A stretch of DNA of 64,000 bases from Pseudomonas delhiensis (GTDB lineage Bacteria > Pseudomonadota > Gammaproteobacteria > Pseudomonadales > Pseudomonadaceae): the NCBI RefSeq assembly GCF_900187975.1, contig NZ_FZPC01000020.1, positions 62,001-126,000 on the forward strand. The letters are read 5' to 3'. The translations under genes and the position numbers were made by a program. Position 1 is the stretch's first letter; each line of letters begins with the position of its first letter. Of this stretch, positions 16,309 through 23,792 are shown piece by piece. The notes under the pieces are model-generated. The model did no database searches and had not been told where the DNA came from. It was given only the letters and a program-made list of their open reading frames with translations.

Positions 16309-16332
16309 CCCGTCCTGATGGCGGGTTTTTTT
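16309..16332 (+). terminator. Rho-independent terminator of the antitoxin gene
   Basis: CCCGTC-CTGAT-GGCGGG stem (one T-G pair) followed by seven T residues. Confidence 0.85.
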
Positions 16333-16528
16333 GTGCCCGTGCAGGCCGCGAGTACCGCGTTGCAGCGTATGGCCGGGGCCGTCGCGGGGTGGTGCGGCCG
16401 GCCCGAGGCCGGGCCCGGTTATGGCCGCGCATTCATCGCGCGCAGAGTGATTGCCGCCGCTTTCCGGCGCACAGTAGGTTCAGGGCTTGTCCGCGCCGTT
16501 CCGGCGCCGAACCGACTGGAGAACCGCC

Positions 16529-18325
16529 ATGCCCGAGTACAAGGCACCCCTGCGCGACGTGCGCTTCCTGATCGACGAGGTCTTCGACTTCGCCGGCCGC
16601 TACCAGGCCCTGGGCGCGACCGATGCCAGCCCGGACATGGTTTCCGCCATCCTCGAGGAAGGGGCCAGGTTCTGCGAGCAGGTGCTGGCGCCGCTGAACC
16701 GCTCCGGCGACGAGGAGGGCTGCCACTTCGACAACGGCGTGGTGACCACGCCCAAGGGCTTCAAGGAGGCCTTCGCGCAGTACGTCGAGGGCGGCTGGAA
16801 CGGCGTGTCCTCCGACCCCGAGTACGGTGGCCAGGGCCTGCCGCCGTCCCTAGGCCTGCTGGTCAGCGAGATGATCGGCGCGGCCAACTGCTCCTGGGCC
16901 ATGTACCCCGGCCTGACCAAGGGCGCCATGGCCGCCATCCACGCCCACGGCAGCGCCGAGCAGAAGCAGGCCTACCTGCCGCGCATGACCGCAGGCACCT
17001 GGACCGGCACCATGTGCCTGACCGAACCGCACTGCGGCACGGACCTCGGCATCATCAAGACCCGCGCCGTGCCCAACGCCGACGGCAGCTACGCCATCAG
17101 CGGCACCAAGATCTTCATCTCCGCCGGCGAGCACGACATGAGCGAGAACATCATCCACCTGGTGCTGGCCAAGCTGCCCGACGCGCCGGCCGGTACCAAG
17201 GGCATCTCGCTGTTCATCGTGCCCAAGTTCCTGCTCGACGCCAGCGGCGAGGCCGGCGCGCGCAATGCCGTGGCCTGCGGCTCCATCGAACACAAGATGG
17301 GTATCAAGGCCTCGGCCACCTGCGTGATGAACTTCGACGGCGCCACCGGCTACCTGATCGGCGAGGCCAACAAGGGCCTGGCCTGCATGTTCACCATGAT
17401 GAACCACGCGCGCCTGGGCACCGGCATGCAGGGCCTGTGCCTCGGCGAGGTGAGCTACCAGGGCGCCGTGAAGTACGCCCAGGAGCGCCTGCAGATGCGC
17501 GCCCTGACCGGGCCCAAGGCGCCGGACAAGCCGGCCGACCCGATCATCGTCCACCCCGACGTGCGGCGCATGCTGCTGACCATGAAGGCCTTCAACGAGG
17601 GCAACCGCGCCCTGGCCTACTTCACCGCGCAACTGCTGGACATCGAGCACCTGTCCGACAACGCCGAGGAACGCGAGCAGGCCGCCAACCTGCTGGCCTT
17701 CGTCACCCCGATCTGCAAGGCCTTCATGACCGACACCGGGCTGGAGGTGACCAACCACGGCATGCAGGTGTTCGGTGGCCACGGCTTCATCCGCGAATGG
17801 GGCATGGAGCAACTGGTGCGTGACTGCCGCATCGCCCCGATCTACGAAGGCACCAACGGCATCCAGGCCCTGGACCTGCTTGGGCGAAAGGTGCTCGGCA
17901 GCCAGGGCAAGCTGCTGCTGGGCTTCACCAGGCTGGTCCACCAGCTGTGCCAGGCCAACGCCGAGCACCCGCAGCTCAAGGCCCAGGTGGCGCAGCTGGC
18001 GGCGCTGAACAAGCAGTGGGGCGAGCTGACGCAGAAGGTCGGCATGGCCGCCATGAAGAACCCCGACGAAGTCGGCGCGGCGGCGGTGGACTACCTGATG
18101 TTCTCCGGCTACGTCACCCTCGGCTACTTCTGGCTGCAAATGGCCCTGGTGGCCCGGAACAAGCTGGAGCAGGGTAGCAGCGAAGCCGATTTCTACCAGG
18201 CCAAGCTGGCCACCGCGGACTTCTACTTCGCCCGCCTGCTGCCGCGCGCGGCCGCGCACAAGGCGGCGGTGGAGGCCGGCGGCGAAAGCCTGATGCGCCT
18301 GTCCGCCGAGCAGTTCGCCCTCTGA
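16529..18325 (+). CDS. Acyl-CoA dehydrogenase paralogue (PA0507 type)
   Basis: 598 residues, clearly paralogous to its neighbours: MPEYKAPLRDVRF at the start, [19 protein letters not shown] in the FAD region and catalytic Glu in [18 protein letters not shown]. It probably oxidises acyl-CoA of another chain length. The ATG at 16529 matches the starts of the two paralogues ([20 protein letters not shown]); a longer frame upstream is rejected. No PsrA-type site was seen upstream. Confidence 0.9.
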   Translation: MPEYKAPLRDVRFLIDEVFDFAGRYQALGATDASPDMVSAILEEGARFCEQVLAPLNRSGDEEGCHFDNGVVTTPKGFKEAFAQYVEGGWNGVSSDPEYGGQGLPPSLGLLVSEMIGAANCSWAMYPGLTKGAMAAIHAHGSAEQKQAYLPRMTAGTWTGTMCLTEPHCGTDLGIIKTRAVPNADGSYAISGTKIFISAGEHDMSENIIHLVLAKLPDAPAGTKGISLFIVPKFLLDASGEAGARNAVACGSIEHKMGIKASATCVMNFDGATGYLIGEANKGLACMFTMMNHARLGTGMQGLCLGEVSYQGAVKYAQERLQMRALTGPKAPDKPADPIIVHPDVRRMLLTMKAFNEGNRALAYFTAQLLDIEHLSDNAEEREQAANLLAFVTPICKAFMTDTGLEVTNHGMQVFGGHGFIREWGMEQLVRDCRIAPIYEGTNGIQALDLLGRKVLGSQGKLLLGFTRLVHQLCQANAEHPQLKAQVAQLAALNKQWGELTQKVGMAAMKNPDEVGAAAVDYLMFSGYVTLGYFWLQMALVARNKLEQGSSEADFYQAKLATADFYFARLLPRAAAHKAAVEAGGESLMRLSAEQFAL

Positions 18326-18335
18326 CGCGCCGACC

Positions 18336-18371
18336 GCGGCCCCGGCGGCCCTTCGTGGCGGCCGGGGCCGC
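18336..18371 (+). terminator. Strong GC hairpin after the second acyl-CoA dehydrogenase
   Basis: GCGGCCCCGGC (18336-18346) and GCCGGGGCCGC (18361-18371) form an 11-bp stem. No T-run follows. Confidence 0.6.
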
Positions 18372-18545
18372 TGGCTGTCCGGTGGGCGCATATGGTGTGA
18401 CCGATGATTAACAATTCGTTCACAATATGACGCTATGGCTCTGAAGAGTTGTCGGGGTAAACTCCGCCGGCGTACCCTTGCGTACGTCCTATCCTGAATA
18501 CCGCTGGCTGCTTGTTCAGCCGTTGTTTCGCTCGAGGATTCCTAC

Positions 18546-20324
18546 ATGGCTGACTACAAAGCACCGCTGCGCGACATGCAATTCGTCCTCCACGAAGTCT
18601 TCGAGGTGGGCAAGCTCTGGGCCGAGCTGCCGGGCCTGGCCGAGACGGTGGACGTCGACACCGCCAACGCCATCCTCGAGGAAGCCGGCAAGGTCACCGC
18701 GGGCGTGATCGCCCCGCTGAACCGCAGCGGCGACGAAGAAGGCTGCAGCTGGAGCGCCGAAGGCGTGAAGACCCCGGCCGGCTTCCCCGAGGCCTACCGC
18801 ACCTACGCCGAAGGCGGCTGGGTGGGCGTGGGCGGCGCGCCGGAGTTCGGCGGCATGGGCATGCCCAAGGTCATCGGTGCGCAGGTCGAGGAGATGGTCA
18901 ATGCGGCCAACCTGTCCTTCGGCCTCTATCCGATGCTGACCGCTGGCGCCTGCCTGTCGCTGCTCAACCACGCCAGCGAAGAACTCAAGGGCAAGTACCT
19001 GCCGAACATGTACGCCGGTACCTGGGCCGGTTCCATGTGCCTGACCGAGCCCCACGCCGGCACCGACCTGGGCATCATCCGCACCAAGGCCGAGCCCCAG
19101 GCCGACGGCAGCTACAAGGTCAGCGGCACCAAGATCTTCATCACCGGCGGCGAGCACGACCTGGCCGAGAACATCATCCACCTGGTGCTGGCCAAGCTGC
19201 CCGACGCGCCGGCCGGCTCCAAGGGCATCTCGCTGTTCCTGGTGCCCAAGGTGCTGGTCAACGAGGACGGCTCGCTCGGTGAGCGCAACGCCGTGAGCTG
19301 CGGCTCCATCGAGCACAAGATGGGCATCAAGGCCTCGGCCACCTGCGTGATGAACTTCGACGGCGCTACCGGCTGGATCGTCGATGCGCCGAACAAGGGC
19401 CTGGCGGCCATGTTCACCATGATGAACTACGAGCGCCTGGGCGTCGGCATCCAGGGCCTGGCCACCGGCGAGCGTTCCTACCAGAGCGCCGTGGAATACG
19501 CCCGCGAGCGCATCCAGAGCCGCGCGCCCACCGGCCCGGTGGCCAAGGACAAGGCGGCCGACCCGATCATCGTGCACCCGGACGTGCGCCGCATGCTGCT
19601 GACCATGAAGGCGCTGAACGAGGGCGGCCGCGCCTTCTCCAGCTACGTCGCCATGCAGCTGGACACCGCCAAGTACAGCGAAGAACCGACCGTGCGCAAG
19701 CGCGCCGAGGACCTGGTCGCCCTGCTGACTCCGGTGGCCAAGGCCTTCCTCACCGACATGGGCCTGGAAACCACCGTCCACGGCCAGCAGGTGTTCGGCG
19801 GCCATGGCTTCATCCGCGAGTGGGGCCAGGAGCAGCTGGTGCGCGACTGCCGCATCACCCAGATCTACGAAGGCACCAACGGCATCCAGGCGCTGGACCT
19901 GATGGGCCGCAAGATCGTCGGCAGCGGTGGCGCCTTCGCCAGGCACTTCACCGACGAGATCAAGGCCTTCAGCGCCTCGGCCGGCGCCGAGCTGGCCGAG
20001 TTCACCGGTCCGCTGAACGCCGCCGTGCAGAACCTGGAAGAGCTGACCGCCTGGGTGCTGGACCGCGCCAAGGCCAACCCCAACGAGATCGGCGCCGCTT
20101 CGGTGGAGTACCTCCAGGTGTTCGGCTACACCGCCTACGCCTACATGTGGGCGCTGATGGCCCGCGCTGCGCTGGGCAAGGAAGGCCAGGACGAGTTCTA
20201 CGCCAGCAAGCTGGGCACCGCGCGCTTCTACTTCGCCCGCCTGCTGCCGCGCATCCACTCCCTGAGCGCCTCGGTGAAGGCCGGCAGCGAGTCGCTGTAC
20301 CTGCTCGACGCCGCGCAGTTCTAA
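18546..20324 (+). CDS. fadE2: Acyl-CoA dehydrogenase paralogue (PA0508 type)
   Basis: 592 residues. [13 protein letters not shown] start, MCLTEPHAGTDLGIIRTKAE, catalytic Glu in QIYEGTNGIQALDLMGRK. The C-terminal domain differs most from the other two paralogues (residues about 455-590, for example EFTGPLNAAVQNLEELTAW). In P. aeruginosa the corresponding protein prefers medium-chain substrates, as I recall. Upstream AT-rich sequence at 18405-18430 (GATTAACAATTCGTTCACAA) probably holds its promoter. Confidence 0.9.
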   Translation: MADYKAPLRDMQFVLHEVFEVGKLWAELPGLAETVDVDTANAILEEAGKVTAGVIAPLNRSGDEEGCSWSAEGVKTPAGFPEAYRTYAEGGWVGVGGAPEFGGMGMPKVIGAQVEEMVNAANLSFGLYPMLTAGACLSLLNHASEELKGKYLPNMYAGTWAGSMCLTEPHAGTDLGIIRTKAEPQADGSYKVSGTKIFITGGEHDLAENIIHLVLAKLPDAPAGSKGISLFLVPKVLVNEDGSLGERNAVSCGSIEHKMGIKASATCVMNFDGATGWIVDAPNKGLAAMFTMMNYERLGVGIQGLATGERSYQSAVEYARERIQSRAPTGPVAKDKAADPIIVHPDVRRMLLTMKALNEGGRAFSSYVAMQLDTAKYSEEPTVRKRAEDLVALLTPVAKAFLTDMGLETTVHGQQVFGGHGFIREWGQEQLVRDCRITQIYEGTNGIQALDLMGRKIVGSGGAFARHFTDEIKAFSASAGAELAEFTGPLNAAVQNLEELTAWVLDRAKANPNEIGAASVEYLQVFGYTAYAYMWALMARAALGKEGQDEFYASKLGTARFYFARLLPRIHSLSASVKAGSESLYLLDAAQF

Positions 20325-20341
20325 GCCGCGCACACAGACAG

Positions 20342-20370
20342 GGCCCCGCTTCGGCGGGGCCTTGTCGTTT
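20342..20370 (+). terminator. Rho-independent terminator of fadE2
   Basis: GGCCCCGC-TTCG-GCGGGGCC followed by TTGTCGTTT. Confidence 0.85.
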
Positions 20371-20386
20371 CAGCGGGGCAACGCTT

Positions 20387-20404
20387 TGTAAGCCTAGGCT
20401 TACA
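20387..20404 (+). promoter_or_regulatory. GacA upstream activating sequence of rsmY
   Basis: TGTAAGCCTAGGCTTACA is a perfect 18-base palindrome and matches the GacA box TGTAAG-N6-CTTACA. It is centred about 68 bases before the expected RsmY start. A -10 element TAATCT lies at 20450-20455. Confidence 0.92.
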
Positions 20405-20463
20405 CGTCGTGGTGTCATTTGGCGTCTACCGACGGCGCGGTCCGACGCGTAATCTTGTTTCCA

Positions 20464-20588
20464 GTCAGGACATTGCGCAGGAAGCGCCGACGACAAAACG
20501 GAAAGATAGGGATTCCACCACGGACGGTGGCCAGCATGGACGTCAGGATATCGGTCTGCAAAACCCCGCTCGCAAGGCGGGGTTTTTC
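20464..20588 (+). ncRNA. rsmY: RsmY small regulatory RNA
   Basis: The start GTCAGGACATTGCGCAGGAA is the characteristic RsmY 5' end. About 125 bases follow to a terminator CCCCGC-N7-GCGGGG plus TTTTT, the known RsmY length. Seven GGA motifs are present; at least two lie in hairpin loops (GCGC-AGGAA-GCGC and CCACC-ACGGAC-GGTGG), the layout that sequesters RsmA/RsmE proteins. Transcription should depend on GacS/GacA through the box upstream. In PAO1 rsmY lies beside dnr at the end of the denitrification cluster; here it directly follows fadE2. No coding frame covers it. Confidence 0.92.
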
Positions 20589-20620
20589 TTTGCCTGCGGT
20601 TTTTCCCCGCCCAGCCGACT

Positions 20621-20667
20621 GTAGGAGCGGGCCCTGCCCGCGATTCGCGCGCAGGGCGCGCTCCTAC
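20621..20667. repeat. REP palindrome, first of a doublet
   Basis: GTAGGAGCGGGCCCTG...CGCGCTCCTAC. With the next copy it forms a doublet that recurs at 46995-47130 with a similar spacer (AATTGCGTGGGTGGG type). Confidence 0.85.
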
Positions 20668-20693
20668 AAGGGGAATGGCGTGGGTGGGACGGC

Positions 20694-20761
20694 GTAGGAG
20701 CGGATCTCATCCGCGATCCGCGCCGGGACGCCCGGCTATCGCGGAGAAGCTCCGCTCCTAC
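20694..20761. repeat. REP palindrome, second of a doublet
   Basis: GTAGGAGCGGATCTCATCCG ... CTCCGCTCCTAC with inner CCGGGACGCCCGG. It lies 23 bases after the LysR gene's stop, which is read toward it. Confidence 0.85.
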
Positions 20762-20784
20762 GAAGAGCATCTTGGCGCGGGGCT

Positions 20785-21675
20785 CTACGAAAAGCCCTGT
20801 ACCGCGCCTTCCAGCAGCGAGCGCAGCAGCTCCACCGTGCTGCGCTGGCGCTGCGCATCGCGGTAGACCAACCCCACGCTCAGCGGGATGCGCGGCTCGC
20901 TCAACGGCTTCCACAGCAGGTCGCGGTTGCTGTGCAGCTGCCGCGCGCGGCCCGGCAGCACCGTGGCGAAGCGGCTGTGGGGCAGGCTGTCGAGGATGCC
21001 GCTCATGTGGTTCAGCTCGGCCTGCACCCGTGGCCGGCGGCCGATGGCGGCCAGTTGCTCCTGCCAGATCTGCCGGGCACGGAATTCCTCGCCCAGCAGC
21101 AGCATCGGCAGTTCCGCGGCCTGGGCCAGGGACACCTTCTTGAACTCGCGCAGCGGGTGGTCGGCGGGGATCACCAGCTGCAGCTCGTCCGGGTACAGCT
21201 CCACGCCATGCAGCGCCGGCTGGCGCGGCGGCAGGAAGCCGATGCCGATGTCCAGCTGCCCGGCCAGCAGCCGGCGCTCGATCTCCACCCCGGACAGCTC
21301 GTAGATGCGCACCTGCAGGTGCGGCTGCGCGGCGTGCAGGCGTTCCACCAGGTGGGGCACCAGGCTGGCGTTCACCGTCTGCAGCACGCCGATGGCCAGG
21401 CTGCGCGCGGCCTGCCCGCGGAAGCCGCGCAGGGCCTCGTGGGCGCGCTCCAGGCCTTCGAGCAGGGGCACGGCATGGTTGTACAGGGTGTGCGCCGCCG
21501 CCGTCGGTACCAGGCGCTTGCCGATGCGCTGGAACAGGGCCACGTCGAGGCTCCGCTCCAGCTGGCGGATCTGCTGCGACAGCGCCGGCTGCGACAGGGC
21601 CAGGCGCTCGGCGGCCCGGCCGACGTGGCCTTCCTCGTAGAGCGCGACGAAATAGCGGAGCTGGCGGAAATCCAT
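20785..21675 (-). CDS. LysR-type regulator
   Basis: 296 residues. The helix-turn-helix (MDFRQLRYFVALYEEGHVGR, SQPALSQQIRQLERSLDVALF) is followed by a normal effector domain. It diverges from the MOSC-domain gene with 100 bases between, so that gene may be a target. The effector is unknown. Converges on rsmY; position corresponds to PA0528. Confidence 0.85.
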   Translation of the reverse strand: MDFRQLRYFVALYEEGHVGRAAERLALSQPALSQQIRQLERSLDVALFQRIGKRLVPTAAAHTLYNHAVPLLEGLERAHEALRGFRGQAARSLAIGVLQTVNASLVPHLVERLHAAQPHLQVRIYELSGVEIERRLLAGQLDIGIGFLPPRQPALHGVELYPDELQLVIPADHPLREFKKVSLAQAAELPMLLLGEEFRARQIWQEQLAAIGRRPRVQAELNHMSGILDSLPHSRFATVLPGRARQLHSNRDLLWKPLSEPRIPLSVGLVYRDAQRQRSTVELLRSLLEGAVQGFS

Positions 21676-21775
21676 AAGCGCAGCTTATCAACGAAACTGG
21701 AAAATCGAAATGGATAGGCACCTATCCGAGGCTCTAGTCTAGTGCCTGTCCACTGCTGCAGACGGGTAGACAAAG

Positions 21776-22477
21776 GTGGAAGGCATCGTCATCCAGGGTG
21801 TTTTCATAGGTAAAGTCGAAGAGTGCTGGGGCGGCCTGGTCAGCGCCATCGACAAGCTCGAAACCCGCGAGGAAGTCTGGCTGGGCAGCGAAGGCCTGCC
21901 CGGCGACGAACAGGCCGACCTGCGCCACCACGGCGGCCTCGACCGTGCGCTGCACCACTACCCGGCCGAGCACTACCGCCACTGGCGCAAGCAGCACCCG
22001 CAGCAGCGCTGGCAGCAACCGGCCTTCGGCGAGAACCTCTCGACCTTCGGCGTGAACGAGGCCGACGTGTGCATCGGCGACCTGTTCCGCTGGGGCGAGG
22101 CGCTGATCGAGGTCAGCCAGCCGCGCTCGCCGTGCTACCGCCTGGGACGTCGCTGGAACCTCCCGGAACTGCCGCTGGAGCTGCAGCAGCAGGGCCGCTG
22201 CGGCTGGTTCTACCGGGTGCGCCGCGCCGGCATGGTCAGCGCCGCCGCGCCGCTGGAGCTGGTGCAGCGGCACTACCCGCAGCTGAGCGTGGCCAGCCTG
22301 TTGCGCTGGTACTTCGGCGAACCGCTGGAGCCCTGCGGCCTGCGCCAGATGATGGCGTGCGACGCGCTCTCGCTGCGCTGGCGCAAGACCGCCGCGCAAC
22401 GCCTGGCCAGTGGCGTGGTGGAAGACTGGACGGCCCGCCTGCAGGGCCCCGAATGCCTGGGCAGCGGCCCCGCCTGA
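21776..22477 (+). CDS. MOSC domain protein (YiiM family)
   Basis: 233 residues from a GTG start (GTG GAA GGC). MOSC proteins move sulphur or support molybdenum-cofactor-dependent reduction of N-hydroxylated compounds; YiiM is the E. coli relative. Conserved parts: GLPGDEQADLRHHGGLDRALHHY, FGENLSTFG, and QPRSPCYRLG with the family cysteine. No molybdoenzyme is adjacent. An AAAG ribosome site precedes the start closely. Confidence 0.85.
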   Translation: MEGIVIQGVFIGKVEECWGGLVSAIDKLETREEVWLGSEGLPGDEQADLRHHGGLDRALHHYPAEHYRHWRKQHPQQRWQQPAFGENLSTFGVNEADVCIGDLFRWGEALIEVSQPRSPCYRLGRRWNLPELPLELQQQGRCGWFYRVRRAGMVSAAAPLELVQRHYPQLSVASLLRWYFGEPLEPCGLRQMMACDALSLRWRKTAAQRLASGVVEDWTARLQGPECLGSGPA

Positions 22478-22637
22478 GGCGGCGGCTGCCCACAACCTGC
22501 CTCGCGCCCGCCCCCGGACGTCGTTTTGGTCCATCGGGGCGGCTTTTATTCCCGGCCGGGGCTGCGCGCCCCGGGGATGGCGGCGGCCTGTCGGCCGCAT
22601 CGCGGATGAGTCCTACCCCGCCACCGCTGTCCCACCT

Positions 22638-22684
22638 GTAGGAGCGCGCCCTGCGCGCGATTCGCGGGCAGGGCCCGCTCCTAC
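22638..22684. repeat. REP palindrome
   Basis: GTAGGAGCGCGCCCTG ... GGCCCGCTCCTAC. The surrounding gap 22478-22806 (329 bases) holds this copy and a GATGGG-type repeat, and nothing else recognisable. Confidence 0.85.
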
Positions 22685-22760
22685 AATGGGGCGAGATGGG
22701 AGACGCGAATTTCGATCCAGTCACTCCCGCGAACGACGGAGCCCAAAAGACAGTTGCCGC

Positions 22761-22790
22761 ATGGGGATCGCAGGCTCAACCCATCCTACG
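22761..22790. repeat. Interspersed repeat, GATGGGxATCGC type
   Basis: ATGGGGATCGCAGGCTCAAC and CCATCCTACG. Related to 547-579 and 31957-31990. Confidence 0.6.
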
Positions 22791-22806
22791 AGGGAGAGGC
22801 GGGGCC

Positions 22807-23517
22807 TCAGAGTTCGATCTCGCCCCCCGCCAGCGCGCACAGCTCGGTGAAGTCGACGATCTCCGTCTCCCGCCCGTTGACCCGCAGCAGGCCGTTCTTC
22901 TGCAGGCGGGTGAAGCTGCGCGACACGGTTTCCACCGCCAGCCCCAGGTAGTCGCCGATTTCGTGGCGCGACATGCTCAGGCGGAAGCGCAGGGCCGAGA
23001 AGCCGCGCTCGCGGAAGTGCGCCGAGATGTTCAGCAGGAAGGCGGCGATCCGCGAGTCGGCGTTGAGCCGCGAGAGCAGCAGCTTCATCTGCTGGTCCTC
23101 GCGGATCTTGCGGCTCATCATCAGCAGCAGTTGGTGCGACAGCCCGGGGATCTGCTGCGACAACTGCTCCAGCTGGTCGAAGGGGATCTCGCTGCACAGG
23201 GTGCTTTCCAGGGCGATGGCCGATACCGGGTAGCGCCCCTCGTCCATGCCGGAGAAGCCGAAGATCTCGTTGGCATAGTAGAAGCCGGTGATCTTCTCCA
23301 GGCCCTGCTCGTTGGTGGTCACCGTCTTCAGCGAGCCGGAGCGCACCAGGTAGACGTTGTGGAAGGTGTCGCCCTGGCGGAACAGGTGGTCGCCCTTGTG
23401 CAGCAGGTGGCCGGGCCTGATGATGGCTTCCAGCTCGAGGATCTTGTCGTCGCTGAGGGTGGGCGGCGCCAGACGGCAGTTCTTGCAGTACGGTTGCGGC
23501 TTCAGCATCTGATTCAT
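22807..23517 (-). CDS. Crp/Fnr-family regulator, Anr-like, incomplete iron-sulphur ligands
   Basis: 236 residues, close to Anr (about 244). N-terminal CKNC (C11, C14), cAMP-like beta-roll, dimer helix (SRKIREDQQMKLLLSRLNAD) and HTH (SRHEIGDYLGLAVETVSRSF) with the E--SR residues that read TTGAT-N4-ATCAA. Anr and Fnr bind a [4Fe-4S] cluster with C-x2-C-x5-C and a central Cys before EIPF. Here the third is T20, and the central Cys is C108, one residue earlier (LCSEIPF rather than xVCEIPF). So oxygen sensing may be altered or lost. It is an Anr/Dnr paralogue rather than Anr itself. Likely target genes cannot be told from neighbours. Confidence 0.82.
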   Translation of the reverse strand: MNQMLKPQPYCKNCRLAPPTLSDDKILELEAIIRPGHLLHKGDHLFRQGDTFHNVYLVRSGSLKTVTTNEQGLEKITGFYYANEIFGFSGMDEGRYPVSAIALESTLCSEIPFDQLEQLSQQIPGLSHQLLLMMSRKIREDQQMKLLLSRLNADSRIAAFLLNISAHFRERGFSALRFRLSMSRHEIGDYLGLAVETVSRSFTRLQKNGLLRVNGRETEIVDFTELCALAGGEIEL

Positions 23518-23732
23518 CCGGTTATCCCCTGTACACCAGCGCTAACCGCGTCCGGCGGCCTTCTAAGAACATAGCAACAGATGGGCATCTGTCATCCGCG
23601 TGGACGGTTCGGCCCCGCTGTGGATGGGCTCGGGAGGTAGATGGGCACGGGGCGGGCCAATGCCAAGGCGCCGGCGGTTTTTCCCGGGATTGCATTGCCG
23701 CAGGTCAGGTCGAATTCGCGCCGGGCTGGCTT

Positions 23733-23784
23733 CGTGAAATTCGTTGTGTTAGTTTTCATGAAAAACAAGCATGATAATTTCACG
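23733..23784. promoter_or_regulatory. Nested inverted repeats upstream of the polyamine-type operon
   Basis: CGTGAAATT (23733-23741) and AATTTCACG (23776-23784) are perfect 9-base inverted arms 34 bases apart. Between them lies TTTTCATGAAAA (23753-23764), a perfect 12-base palindrome. The region is AT-rich and ends 8 bases before the oxidase start. The cupin regulator of the operon is the natural candidate to bind it. Confidence 0.55.
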
Positions 23785-23792
23785 AGGTCGCC

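Noticed and set aside
20621-22684. Clustered palindromes as a CRISPR array
   Set aside because: Spacing is irregular, each unit is itself a hairpin of variable sequence, and no cas genes are present. They are REP elements.
22807-23517. Calling this gene anr or dnr
   Set aside because: Anr has four correctly spaced cysteines and Dnr has none of the N-terminal pair; this protein fits neither.
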